A stretch of DNA of 64,000 bases from Chryseobacterium limigenitum (GTDB taxonomy: Bacteria; Bacteroidota; Bacteroidia; Flavobacteriales; Weeksellaceae). Below are positions 44,501-53,357 of this stretch, in pieces (within the stretch, counting starts at the first letter, position 1; each line of letters opens with the position of its first letter). A program made the position numbers and the translations under genes. The notes below the pieces were generated by a model. The model was not told the DNA's origin and made no database searches. It saw nothing but the letters and a program-made list of their open reading frames with translations. The DNA lies in assembly GCF_900114875.1 (NCBI RefSeq), contig NZ_FPKW01000018.1, positions 27,141 to 91,140 of the forward strand. The letters run 5' to 3'.

Positions 44501-47035
44501 TTAAGCCGAATTCCTGCTCGCATTAATATTTCCAAACAGAGAACGCGTCACCAATTTTTCATAGGCTTCCTTATTCCCTTCTCCTTTTTGAATTTTCATT
44601 AAAGCATATTGCTGAATACTCAATAATGGTAGAACAATTTTTTCACGAATTTTCACCGATTTTCTTGACAAAGGATCTTCTTCCTGAAGCATTTTAAAGC
44701 CTGTTAATTCAAGCATAATATCTTTTGAAAGGTTATATTCTTCAAAAAGAATATTCCAAAAGGCTCCGAATTTTGGATTGCTTTTAATATAATAGGTTAA
44801 TGGGAAATATGATTTATTCATACTCATCATCGAGTTCAAAACCAACGTTTTAAAGAAGTCCGAACCTTTGTACAAATCTCTTACTTCTTCAAACCTTCCC
44901 TGCTTTTTCATTTCTTCCATCGCAAATCCGAAACCGAAGAATCCGGGAACGTTTTGTTTCAACTGAGACCATGATCCCACAAACGGAATAGCTCTTAAAT
45001 CCTCAAATTTCAACTCGCTGTTGCCACCGCGTTTTGACGGGCGGCTTCCGATATTGGTTTTACCGTAATATTCCAACGTACTCATTTCCTGTAAATACGG
45101 AACAAACATTGGATGCGCTTTAAGATCTGAATATTTTTTATAGCTGATATCTGCCAATTCGATGATCAGTTTTCTTTCTTTTCCGGTTAAATCCTTCTTA
45201 GAATTTTTGAAAACATCATTTTCAACTCCGGCCGTTAAAAGTTGTTCGAAATTGTATTTTGCCTGTTCTTTATTTCCGAAAATACTTGTGATCGTCTGTC
45301 CCTGGATCGTTAATTCAATCTTATTATTGGCAATCGTATTTCCTTGAGAAGCATAGAAATCGTGGGTTTTTCCGCCACCTCTTGCGGGAGGCCCTCCTCT
45401 GCCGTCGAAGAATACTACTTTAATTCCGCTTTCTTCGGAAAGTTTAGTTAAAATTTCTTTCGCTTTATAAATTTCCCAGTTGGCTTTTAAATATCCGCCG
45501 TCTTTTGTTCCGTCAGAAAAACCAAGCATGATCGTCTGCTGATTTCCTCTTTTTTCAAGATGCTTTTTATAGATTGGATTTTGGTATAATTCATTCATCA
45601 CATTTTCAGCATTGGCAAGACCTTCCATCGTTTCGAAAAGCGGAACAATATCCATGTTGATATCTTCATCTTTGTAGCCGCAAACTTTGAAGAATGCATA
45701 GACATTCATCACATCTTTTACGGCATCAGAATTGGAAATAATATAACGATTCATTCCTCTGAATCCATTGGCTTGCTGGATTCCTGTGATTTGAGAAACC
45801 GTCAGTAAAGTATCCTGAACAATTCCTTCAAAATCATCCGTATTTACTTTATCTGAAATTTGAATTAACTGATTGAATTTCTCATCATTCGTCGCTTCAA
45901 TATTTCCAAAAACCTTAGCATGAACTTCATCAATTACCTGTTGATGAATTCTGCTGTCCTGTCTAACATCCAACGTCGCAAAATGCGTCCCGAAGATCTT
46001 AACACGGTCTCTGAAATTCACCAAAAGCTCCAAAAACAAAGAATTATGATGTTCAACCAAGATCTTTTCTGCTTCGTTGGCTCTTTTTAAAATATCTTCA
46101 GTCGTTATTTTTTCATTATTAAAAATAGCAGCGTATAATTCGTCATTCAGTTTTTGTAAAACCTCTGAAACTCCTCTGAAACTCAATCTTCTTCTGATAA
46201 ATTTCAAATGACTGTAATATGATTTCAAAATAGCTGAACGAAGTTCTTCCGACACTCTTTTTGTAACATCAGCCGTAACGAAAGGATTTCCGTCCCTGTC
46301 ACCGCCCGGCCAGAAACCAAGCTGAATAATATCTTCATGAAGGTGAAAATGTCCGTTTCCGAAAGTGTTCCTGATCTTCGTAAACAGTTCACCAATCGTG
46401 TCATAATACACATATCTCAAATAAGAAATAATACTCAGCGCCTCATCGATAGGAGTAGGTTTTTCTTTATTAACAAAAGGTGTTTTTCCTAATTGTTGGA
46501 GTAAAGTATCGATGTTTGTTACAGAATCGGTCGTAATTGCCGTTCTCAAATCCTGAATAATTCTCTGAACCGAACTTGGATAAAACTGTGTTGGATGCGC
46601 GGTAAAAACAACTTTTACGGTAAAATCCTTTAATTTTTCACGTACTTTTTCCAGTTTATGATCCAGAAGTGAGCGTTCAAAAAGATTGGTCACCGTTCCG
46701 CTGTCACTTTCTGAATGCAGACTTGGGAAGGCGGCATCTTCGATACTGTCGAACAAAACGACCTGTCTTTCTATATATTGAATGATTTTGAAAAGGAGTT
46801 CGAGTTTTTGCTCTTCCGACTGTAAATCTGTATGACTTGTAAAGAATTCTTCGACAATCTGTTCAGGCGTTTTTCCTGCTTCATAGCCGTTTTTACTTTC
46901 TTCATACAAAAACGGAAGCAACATCCCGATATTCGTCATTTTATCATAAGGCAGGCTCATAAATAATGAATTGTAGATCTGGAATTTATTTTCAACGATC
47001 TGCCTGAATTTTTCTGCGCGTTGGTCGTGTATCAT
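44501..47035 (-). CDS. ppc: phosphoenolpyruvate carboxylase
   Basis: An 844-residue enzyme that carboxylates PEP to oxaloacetate, feeding the TCA cycle. VVFTAHPTQFYPSSVQ (about 142-157) carries the catalytic His; LGFWPGGDRDGNPFVT and LATLDVRQDSR match; the second site reads FFDGRGGPPARGGGKTH, where Asp replaces the usual His and PPA replaces TVG or SIG; SNPKFGAFWNIL and the C-terminal NINASRNSA (a variant of the usual ending N-T-G) follow. This variant set seems normal for Bacteroidota PEPC. Single gene with repeats downstream. Confidence 0.92.
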   Translation of the reverse strand: MIHDQRAEKFRQIVENKFQIYNSLFMSLPYDKMTNIGMLLPFLYEESKNGYEAGKTPEQIVEEFFTSHTDLQSEEQKLELLFKIIQYIERQVVLFDSIEDAAFPSLHSESDSGTVTNLFERSLLDHKLEKVREKLKDFTVKVVFTAHPTQFYPSSVQRIIQDLRTAITTDSVTNIDTLLQQLGKTPFVNKEKPTPIDEALSIISYLRYVYYDTIGELFTKIRNTFGNGHFHLHEDIIQLGFWPGGDRDGNPFVTADVTKRVSEELRSAILKSYYSHLKFIRRRLSFRGVSEVLQKLNDELYAAIFNNEKITTEDILKRANEAEKILVEHHNSLFLELLVNFRDRVKIFGTHFATLDVRQDSRIHQQVIDEVHAKVFGNIEATNDEKFNQLIQISDKVNTDDFEGIVQDTLLTVSQITGIQQANGFRGMNRYIISNSDAVKDVMNVYAFFKVCGYKDEDINMDIVPLFETMEGLANAENVMNELYQNPIYKKHLEKRGNQQTIMLGFSDGTKDGGYLKANWEIYKAKEILTKLSEESGIKVVFFDGRGGPPARGGGKTHDFYASQGNTIANNKIELTIQGQTITSIFGNKEQAKYNFEQLLTAGVENDVFKNSKKDLTGKERKLIIELADISYKKYSDLKAHPMFVPYLQEMSTLEYYGKTNIGSRPSKRGGNSELKFEDLRAIPFVGSWSQLKQNVPGFFGFGFAMEEMKKQGRFEEVRDLYKGSDFFKTLVLNSMMSMNKSYFPLTYYIKSNPKFGAFWNILFEEYNLSKDIMLELTGFKMLQEEDPLSRKSVKIREKIVLPLLSIQQYALMKIQKGEGNKEAYEKLVTRSLFGNINASRNSA

Positions 47036-47156
47036 ATAACAAATGTAGGGGATTTTGGTTTGAATTCAAATGATGTTTCTTTTAAAAATTCATTAATTAT
47101 ACAATTAATATTCTTTCATAGAATTAATTCAATAACTTTATTTAAAACTATTTACC

Positions 47157-47606
47157 ATGAAAGAAGACTCTATAACTGATCCTTTTTATATTCAGATACA
47201 AAAGGAAATTAACAGAATTGAAAGAAAAGCTGATAATTATATTTGGCTGTTTTACATTATCCGAATTACCCAAATTATTTTTGCAGGAATAATTACCGTT
47301 TTGGCAGGAATGTCAGAAATTGAAGACCTTAGTAATGCTAAAACTATTTTGATTTTAGGCGCGGTAACAACTGCAGTTACAGCATTTGACACTTTATTTC
47401 AAGTTGATAATAAGAAAAATACTTATAAACTTGTTTTATTCGAGCTTAGAACTATCAGAGCCGAGATTGTGTATGAATTTATGAAAGAAGGAAAAATTAA
47501 TGATGAATTTAAGGCAACATTTCTGGGAAAATATCAAAAGGCTACTTCTTATGCCAGAGATCTTATTAGTACGGATATTGATAAAACGAAAGAAGTTAAA
47601 AAATAA
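47157..47606 (+). CDS. two-helix membrane protein, SLATT/DUF4231-like
   Basis: A 149-residue protein: charged N-terminal helix (ITDPFYIQIQKEINRIERKAD), two membrane helices (about 28-50 and 63-84), and a long C-terminal amphipathic helix (LFELRTIRAEIVYEF, ATFLGKYQKATSYARDLI). This is the layout of SLATT-type 2TM effectors, which in other genomes are linked to nucleotide-second-messenger and immunity modules. No nucleotidyltransferase partner is adjacent, so the assignment is a fold-level resemblance only. Confidence 0.6.
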   Translation: MKEDSITDPFYIQIQKEINRIERKADNYIWLFYIIRITQIIFAGIITVLAGMSEIEDLSNAKTILILGAVTTAVTAFDTLFQVDNKKNTYKLVLFELRTIRAEIVYEFMKEGKINDEFKATFLGKYQKATSYARDLISTDIDKTKEVKK

Positions 47607-47643
47607 TATTCTTATGATCCTTCTCTGAATTGAGTTTAAAATA

Positions 47644-47651
47644 TATCTTTG
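47644..47651 (+). promoter_or_regulatory. -7 box upstream of the 47670 gene
   Basis: TATCTTTG, a perfect TAnnTTTG match, ends 18 bases before ATG 47670. The TTG within it is not a start. Confidence 0.45.
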
Positions 47652-47669
47652 CAAAAATTAAAAAACACA

Positions 47670-48335
47670 ATGAAATTCGGTATCATTTTCTATTCAATTT
47701 TAGGAATTTTAGCTTTATTAATAGGAGTCTATTTATTACAATATTTTTTCATCCTTTCTATCATATTTTTTATTGGTGCATTTATCAATGGAGTTTTCAT
47801 TTATAAAGAATATAATATTCACAAAAGCGATAAAATTGAATATGATGAAACTCCACTTCTCGATGAAGTTATTGTTAAATATTCTCTTTCGGGAAGAATC
47901 ATTGCCATTTCTATCTATAGTATTTTTGTGATCCTGGGAATATTTTTTCTTTCCTGCATCATTATGAAATTCAATTTCATGACAATGTTTATCGTCGCAT
48001 TGTTAACAGCATTTACTATTTATTTTATTGTAAAAATTATTTTAGAAATTAAGAAAATATCTAAAATCATGATCTCAATTAATGGAAAAGGTATTCAGGT
48101 AAAAGATAATCCAAGATATTTGTGGAATGAAATCCAGCTTGAAAAAATTATTGTAAAACGTTTGGTAAGTCGTGAATCCAAACATGATTACAAGCCTGAA
48201 GTTAATTATTTATACTTTTTTCACAACAACGAAAAAATAGAAATTAACATTGATGATTTTGATATTACAGATTATCAGCTTTCACAGGTTCTAAAAATAT
48301 TCAGGGCTCGCCATAATAATTCAAGTTTATTATAA
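47670..48335 (+). CDS. membrane protein with C-terminal PH-like domain, unknown
   Basis: A 221-residue protein with two pairs of hydrophobic helices (about 5-50 and 75-128) and a C-terminal soluble part (about 135-221) whose strand pattern (KIMISINGKGIQVKDN, RYLWNEIQLEKIIVKR, NYLYFFHNNEKIEINI) resembles bacterial PH domains of the YdbT/YvbH kind. ATG 47670 is chosen; the TTG at 47649 is in the -7 box. No specific role can be given. It follows the SLATT-like gene by 63 bases but has its own promoter box. Confidence 0.7.
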   Translation: MKFGIIFYSILGILALLIGVYLLQYFFILSIIFFIGAFINGVFIYKEYNIHKSDKIEYDETPLLDEVIVKYSLSGRIIAISIYSIFVILGIFFLSCIIMKFNFMTMFIVALLTAFTIYFIVKIILEIKKISKIMISINGKGIQVKDNPRYLWNEIQLEKIIVKRLVSRESKHDYKPEVNYLYFFHNNEKIEINIDDFDITDYQLSQVLKIFRARHNNSSLL

Positions 48336-48388
48336 TTTTGAATACAACACATTAATGATTAATTTTACAAATCACAGAAATTAATCCA

Positions 48389-48793
48389 ATGAAAAAAATA
48401 TTCATATTCCTTGTAATGGCTTTTGTTTTTACAGCGTGTGGTGACGATTGCTACAATGCTCCTCAGACGATCGCTTTTGAATTCGTTAATGCTGATGGTG
48501 AAAATCTGGTCACGAATGGAACTCTTGCTCCTTTTTCAATCAGTGACGAAAATCAAATCGGCGTACAATTGACCAAAACATCTGACGATAGGATCATTTT
48601 GGAAAATGTGGGCGCTTATAATGGTACAAAAAATTATACTTTCTATTCCAATCTTAAAGTTTTTGATTTTTCAATACAATCATCTGAATTTAAAGGAGGT
48701 TGTGATGGTTATCAGATCAATAAATTAACTTTCAAAGGTGTCGGAATTGATGTAACAGATGAAAAAGGATATTATAAAATTGTTTTGGAATAA
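48389..48793 (+). CDS. small lipoprotein, unknown
   Basis: A 134-residue lipoprotein (MKKIFIFLVMAFVFTAC, Cys17) with three further cysteines that may form disulfides (CGDDCYN and KGGCDGYQ). The mature part is mostly beta strands. No family is recognised. It lies 53 bases after the PH-like membrane protein gene and 63 before the next secreted protein. Confidence 0.7.
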   Translation: MKKIFIFLVMAFVFTACGDDCYNAPQTIAFEFVNADGENLVTNGTLAPFSISDENQIGVQLTKTSDDRIILENVGAYNGTKNYTFYSNLKVFDFSIQSSEFKGGCDGYQINKLTFKGVGIDVTDEKGYYKIVLE

Positions 48794-48856
48794 AAATAGC
48801 TAATAGTAAAATTGTCTCTGAGCATGGGTAAAATTCCGTCCAGAAAAATAATAAGC

Positions 48857-49438
48857 ATGAAAATTATTTTAATCATCTCTTTTTTAATACCAGTTTTATT
48901 CCTTTCCCAAAAAACGGTTTCCGAGGATTACAAAAAAATCCCCGAAATCCTTGACAGCACTGAATTCCTCTACCCTTTTATTAAGCCTGATACAAAATAT
49001 CAATATTGGTCTGTTCTCCGCAACATTGAAGATCCGGATCCTGATAAGGCTATTATTTACGAAAGTCAGATGCCTGATTATATGACGCTCAATGATCCGG
49101 CACCGGAAAAAGGTTTCTTTCAGCAATGTACAACAAGTGACTGCTTCTCCTATATTTTAGCCTGTAAAAATGGCAAAACGGAATATTTTAATAATGAACA
49201 GCAATTGAGAAGTTTCATCGGATTTGTTGATAATTTGCCGGAAGCGATTTTGATTGCAGAAACGTATGGTTTTAAAGTTGATACAAGTAGTAAATTAGGC
49301 GGTTCTTATAAAATTGATGATCAATATATTTCGATGTATGTTTCTAAAACGAAAAATGATATTCAAAAAGAATCGTTTTTTGTGAAGATCAATAGAAAAA
49401 CAGGGAAATTGGAGGCAAAAAGTAATGGAACTTATTAA
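48857..49438 (+). CDS. secreted protein of unknown function
   Basis: A 193-residue protein with a signal peptide (MKIILIISFLIPVLFLSQ). The mature part carries a Cys pair in FQQCTTSDCFSYILAC and ends in a mixed alpha/beta segment with no recognised motif. ATG 48857 is chosen because the upstream in-frame codons (from 48812) are not signal-peptide-like. It ends just before a palindromic repeat element. Confidence 0.7.
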   Translation: MKIILIISFLIPVLFLSQKTVSEDYKKIPEILDSTEFLYPFIKPDTKYQYWSVLRNIEDPDPDKAIIYESQMPDYMTLNDPAPEKGFFQQCTTSDCFSYILACKNGKTEYFNNEQQLRSFIGFVDNLPEAILIAETYGFKVDTSSKLGGSYKIDDQYISMYVSKTKNDIQKESFFVKINRKTGKLEAKSNGTY

Positions 49439-49446
49439 TCCACACT

Positions 49447-49568
49447 CTGTCATTCTGACGAAGGAAGAATCTAACTATGCTTTAATTTGAACCATTAAGT
49501 TTGGATTAAGTAGTTAAGAAAATTAAGTTGATATTTTTCACTTCGCTTTGCTCCGTTCTGAATGACAG
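49447..49568. repeat. dispersed intergenic palindrome (GTCATTCTGA family)
   Basis: CTGTCATTCTGACGAAGGAA near 49447 and CCGTTCTGAATGACAG ending at 49568 are the inverted ends of a 122-base element. The interior word AACCATTAAGTTTGG matches the interior of the 6612-6719 element. It fills most of the gap ahead of the alcohol dehydrogenase gene. Confidence 0.75.
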
Positions 49569-49684
49569 CGTGTATGTATATATTTGTGTGTAGATTATAA
49601 ACACATCAAATTTCAATAGTTTTAATGAAACACAATCATAAGAATTTTAAAACTTCCTTAACTCAATTTTCACTTTGCATTGCG

Positions 49685-49692
49685 TAAATTTG
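49685..49692 (+). promoter_or_regulatory. -7 box upstream of the alcohol dehydrogenase
   Basis: TAAATTTG is a perfect TAnnTTTG match 21 bases before ATG 49714; no clear -33 TTG is seen. Confidence 0.45.
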
Positions 49693-49713
49693 GCTTAAAT
49701 AAATTTAAGAACA

Positions 49714-50877
49714 ATGCTTAATTTCGAGTTTAAAAATCCAACAAAAATACTTTTCGGGAAAGGTGAGATCGCTAAGATTTCAAAGGAAATTCCTAAAGAC
49801 GCTAAAATATTAATGATCTACGGTGGCGGAAGCATCAAAAGCAACGGTGTTTACGATCAGGTAAAAGAAGCTTTAAATGGTTATAATGTTCATGAATTCG
49901 GTGGCGTTCCTGCCAATCCTGAATATGAAGTTTTAGTGGAAGCTTTACAGGTTATCAAAGAAAAAAATATCACTTATCTTCTGGCTGTTGGCGGCGGTTC
50001 TGTGATTGACGGAACAAAATTCCTTTCTGCTGCAGCAAATTACGCAGGTGAACCTTGGGAAATCCTAAAAAAACCGGTAAGAACTTTTGAAGGTGAAGGA
50101 ATGCCTTTCGGTTCTATCTTAACATTGCCAGCAACAGGTTCTGAAATGAACTCAGGATATGTGATCTCAAGAAGAGAAACGAACGAAAAATTATCATCAG
50201 GAGGTCCCGGACTATTCCCTGAATTTTCTGTTTTGGATCCGGAAGTTGTAAGATCAATTCCAAAAAGACAAATCGTCAATGGATTAACAGATGCCTATAC
50301 TCACGTTTTAGAACAATATATGACCGCTCCGTCTTCTGCTGATTTACAGGAAAGAATTGCGGAAAGTATCCTGATCAGTTTACAGGAAACAGCTCCAAAA
50401 ATTTTGGCTGATGATTTCAATTATGATGCAGCCGGAAACTTTATGTGGTGTTGTACAATGGCTTTGAATGGATTAATCCAGAAAGGTGTTATTACAGACT
50501 GGGCAGTTCACGCCATGGGTCACGAATTAACAGCCTATTACGGAATTGATCACGCAAGAACATTGGCAGTAATCGCACCATCTCATTACCGTTATAATTT
50601 TGAGTCTAAAAAAGGAAAATTAGCTCAATACGCAGAAAGAGTTTGGGGAATCAAAGACGGAACTGTTGAAGAAAAGGCAGAATTAGGAATTAAAAAAATG
50701 GAAGAATTTTTCCACAGTCTTGATATCAAAACCAAACTTTCAGAATATACGGAAGACTATAAAGGTACTGCCGAAAGAGTGGAAAAAGCCTTTACAGAAA
50801 GGAATTGGGTAGGTTTGGGTGAGCATAAGAAACTGACTCCTCAGGATGCGTACAAGATTGTAGAGATGAGTTATTAA
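49714..50877 (+). CDS. iron-containing alcohol dehydrogenase (YqhD/BDH-like)
   Basis: A 387-residue NAD(P)-dependent alcohol dehydrogenase. GGGSVIDGTKFLSAAANY (about 93-110) binds the nucleotide; the metal ligands lie in DAYTHVLEQY, WAVHAMGHELTAYYGIDHARTLAV, with His at the usual spacing. The TGSEMNSGYVISRRE motif and length match broad-range long-chain aldehyde reductases such as YqhD. It probably reduces aldehydes to alcohols; the substrate is unknown. Single gene. Confidence 0.9.
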   Translation: MLNFEFKNPTKILFGKGEIAKISKEIPKDAKILMIYGGGSIKSNGVYDQVKEALNGYNVHEFGGVPANPEYEVLVEALQVIKEKNITYLLAVGGGSVIDGTKFLSAAANYAGEPWEILKKPVRTFEGEGMPFGSILTLPATGSEMNSGYVISRRETNEKLSSGGPGLFPEFSVLDPEVVRSIPKRQIVNGLTDAYTHVLEQYMTAPSSADLQERIAESILISLQETAPKILADDFNYDAAGNFMWCCTMALNGLIQKGVITDWAVHAMGHELTAYYGIDHARTLAVIAPSHYRYNFESKKGKLAQYAERVWGIKDGTVEEKAELGIKKMEEFFHSLDIKTKLSEYTEDYKGTAERVEKAFTERNWVGLGEHKKLTPQDAYKIVEMSY

Positions 50878-50879
50878 AT

Positions 50880-50997
50880 TAGGAATTAAATAATAGGAAT
50901 TAGGGTTTAGCTATGAGGATAATTTTAAACGGAAAATTTACTGTTAATTTCATCTTTAAAAACCTAATTCCTAAAACTTAAGCCCTAAACCCTTTCT
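50880..50997. repeat. imperfect intergenic palindrome
   Basis: TTAGGAATTAAATAATAGGA near 50879 and CCTAATTCCTAAAACTTAAG near 50963 carry mutually complementary words (GGAATTAGGGTTTAG against CTAAACCC and CCTAATTCC). It looks like a third class of dispersed intergenic inverted repeat. Confidence 0.55.
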
Positions 50998-51084
50998 TCA
51001 AATTATCTTTTTTACAAACATTCGTTTAAAAAACCTTAATTTCATTATAAATATTTCAAATTTATTTATATTTTAGCATATTCT

Positions 51085-51092
51085 TAAATTTG
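51085..51092 (+). promoter_or_regulatory. -7 box abutting a lipoprotein start
   Basis: TAAATTTG ends five bases before ATG 51098, the same geometry as at pnuC. Confidence 0.5.
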
Positions 51093-51097
51093 TGATA

Positions 51098-51568
51098 ATG
51101 AAAAAACAGCTACTTTTATTTGCCTTTTCCGCTTTGGCGCTTACTTCGCTTACTTCTTGCGAAGATGATGATGTTCAAGCTTACGACTTAGACACACTGC
51201 AAGGTGAATGGAAAGTCACTAAAACTGAGATCATTTCAGGGAAAGACGGTAAAACGGTACTTGATACTTACAATCCTGTAGGATGTGAATTAAAAAATGT
51301 GACTTCGTTCAGTACCGATTATTCCACATCATACAAATATTATGGAGGTGTAGGAGCTGATTGCCAGATCAGCGCGCAAGGTGAAGGTAAATATACTTAT
51401 GATGCTGAAACGAAAGATATGGTAATAACGTATGACAACAATGTTAAAGAGAAATATAGAGTAATCATCCTTTCAAGCTCGGAACTGAAACTAATGGAAG
51501 TTCCTGGTGATGGAGATTATAACGGAGATACAATCAACGATCTTTATTATACTACTTTTAAAAGATAA
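51098..51568 (+). CDS. lipocalin-like lipoprotein
   Basis: A 156-residue lipoprotein (MKKQLLLFAFSALALTSLTSC, Cys21) with a lipocalin-like beta barrel: the opening LQGEWKVTKTEI and a Cys pair (GCELKNV and ADCQISAQ) are typical of the lipocalin-like family of Bacteroidota. It resembles the paralogue at 53358. Function unknown; binding of a small hydrophobic ligand is possible but unproven. ATG 51098 is chosen over GTG 51092, which lies in the -7 box. Followed by a terminator. Confidence 0.8.
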   Translation: MKKQLLLFAFSALALTSLTSCEDDDVQAYDLDTLQGEWKVTKTEIISGKDGKTVLDTYNPVGCELKNVTSFSTDYSTSYKYYGGVGADCQISAQGEGKYTYDAETKDMVITYDNNVKEKYRVIILSSSELKLMEVPGDGDYNGDTINDLYYTTFKR

Positions 51569-51572
51569 AACA

Positions 51573-51603
51573 AAAACTCTCGATTTTATCGGGAGTTTTT
51601 TTT
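51573..51603 (+). terminator. terminator after the lipocalin-like gene
   Basis: AAAACTCTCGAT pairs with ATCGGGAGTTTT (one G-U) around TTT, followed by a T-run. Confidence 0.8.
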
Positions 51604-51640
51604 ATGAGAAAGAATTTTAATTACTAAAAATTATTAAAAA

Positions 51641-52297
51641 ATGAAGAAGATGTTATCAGCATTCTTATTGCTGACCCTTGCCTTTTTCTTTTCACAGGAA
51701 AAAAAACCGATGTACTGGCAGGACATTCAAAATTTCAAAAAATTAGATCAGGAGAATGCACCTGCTAAAGATGCTATTCTTTTAGTTGGAAGTTCATCTT
51801 TCACAAAATGGACTGATGTTGCCAATTATTTTCCCGATAAAACAATCATCAACAGAGGATTTGGAGGATCAAGATTAACTGATCTTAATTATTATGCGAA
51901 TGATCTGCTTTCTCCTTATCAACCAAAACAAATTATTGTTTATTGTGGTGAAAACGATTTCGCCGACAATCATAAACTAAAAGCGAAAGAAGTTGTTACC
52001 CGATACAAAACGTTCTACAAAAAGATTCGAGATAAGTTCCCGAATATTGAAGTTGACTATATCTCCATAAAATACTCGCCAAGCAGAGAAAGCCTTTGGC
52101 CTCAAATGAAAGAAGCCAATAAAAAAATTGCAGCTTTTATGAAGAAAGAACCGAATGCAGAATTCATTGATATCACAAAAGCAATGGAAGACGCCAACGG
52201 AAATGTAAGAAAGGAACTTTTTGTAGAAGATATGCTTCACATGACTCCGGAAGGCTATCAGATCTGGACAAAGGTGATGAATCCTTATATGAAATAA
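51641..52297 (+). CDS. secreted SGNH/GDSL hydrolase
   Basis: A 218-residue secreted protein (signal peptide to about 19). Block I is LLVGSSSFTKW (Ser near 52), block II RGFGGSRLTDL, block III VYCGENDFADN (Asn105), and block V DMLHMTPEGYQIW with the catalytic Asp/His. This is the GDSL lipase/acylhydrolase fold, often acting on acetylated sugars or lipids. Its stop is only 9 bases before the TPR gene start, so they are probably co-transcribed. Confidence 0.88.
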   Translation: MKKMLSAFLLLTLAFFFSQEKKPMYWQDIQNFKKLDQENAPAKDAILLVGSSSFTKWTDVANYFPDKTIINRGFGGSRLTDLNYYANDLLSPYQPKQIIVYCGENDFADNHKLKAKEVVTRYKTFYKKIRDKFPNIEVDYISIKYSPSRESLWPQMKEANKKIAAFMKKEPNAEFIDITKAMEDANGNVRKELFVEDMLHMTPEGYQIWTKVMNPYMK

Positions 52298-52306
52298 TTT
52301 TCAACC

Positions 52307-53269
52307 ATGATAAAAAAACGACTAACCATTTTAATTCCTATTTTCATCTGTTCTTTGATGTTTGCTCAGAAAGACACCAAAAAGGAAGTATTGAAGGAAC
52401 TTTCAGAAAAAGCTTGTCAATGTGCAGATTCAATCACATTATTCAATCGGGATAAAAAGGATATTTTGCAAGATGTGCACGGCTGTATCGACAAATATAC
52501 CGGAGCATTGCAAATTTCATCTCTTCTTTCAAGTGCAGAAGATTTAGCAAAGACTGCTCCCGAAGTGAACGGAAAAAAACAAATTAATCTAAACTTCAAT
52601 ACGAATAAAAAATCTCAGCAATACATTGACAGCTACAATGAGCTTGAACGTTATCTGATGAGAAATTGCGAAAGTGTAAAAAAAGCAACTCAGGTAATAG
52701 AAACTAAAACTGAAGGATTATCAAAAGATGCAACGGCACTGGAATTTTACAGAAAAGCAATTGATGCCTCAAAAAAAGAAGACTGGAAAGAAGCTATTGA
52801 AAATTCTGAGAAGGCTGTAGAAATAGACCCGAAATTTATTTATGCATGGGATGCTCTAGGAATCAATTACAGAAGAATCGGTGAATATGATAAAGCTCTG
52901 AATGCCTATAAAAAATCTCTCGAGATAGATCCTAAAGGTAAAATGCCGCTTCAAAACATAGCCATAATTTATATTTATAAAAAGGAGTTTCAAAAATCAA
53001 TTGATGCCTATTTAGATTTGGATAAAGTATATCCCGGAGATCCTGAAGTTTATTATGGAATAGGTCAGGTATATTTTACAAGCATAAAAGATGATGAAAA
53101 AGCATTAGATTATATATGTAAAGCTTACAGAATTTATAATGATCAAAAATCTCCCTACAGAACAGATGCAGAATCCGTAATGTCATCTATTTATAAAAGT
53201 ATGAAAGAAAAAGGCAAAACTGAAAAATTTAAAGAAATTTTGAAAAAAAACAATATGCAGTTTGATTAA
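52307..53269 (+). CDS. secreted TPR protein
   Basis: A 320-residue protein with signal peptide (about 1-20), a Cys-containing N-terminal region (KACQCADSI, CIDKYTG, NCESVKK), and at least three TPR units from about 145 (KEDWKEAIENSEKAVEIDP, YDKALNAYKKSLEIDP, KEFQKSIDAYLDLDKVYP). The N-terminal domain is not recognised. Likely a periplasmic scaffold. It follows the SGNH hydrolase closely and may work with it. Confidence 0.8.
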   Translation: MIKKRLTILIPIFICSLMFAQKDTKKEVLKELSEKACQCADSITLFNRDKKDILQDVHGCIDKYTGALQISSLLSSAEDLAKTAPEVNGKKQINLNFNTNKKSQQYIDSYNELERYLMRNCESVKKATQVIETKTEGLSKDATALEFYRKAIDASKKEDWKEAIENSEKAVEIDPKFIYAWDALGINYRRIGEYDKALNAYKKSLEIDPKGKMPLQNIAIIYIYKKEFQKSIDAYLDLDKVYPGDPEVYYGIGQVYFTSIKDDEKALDYICKAYRIYNDQKSPYRTDAESVMSSIYKSMKEKGKTEKFKEILKKNNMQFD

Positions 53270-53357
53270 ACGAAAAGCTCCTAAACAATCAAGTAAATAT
53301 TTTGAAGCAATAGAAAATTTTTCATTTCTTTGTGAACTTTAAAAAATTAAACTAACC

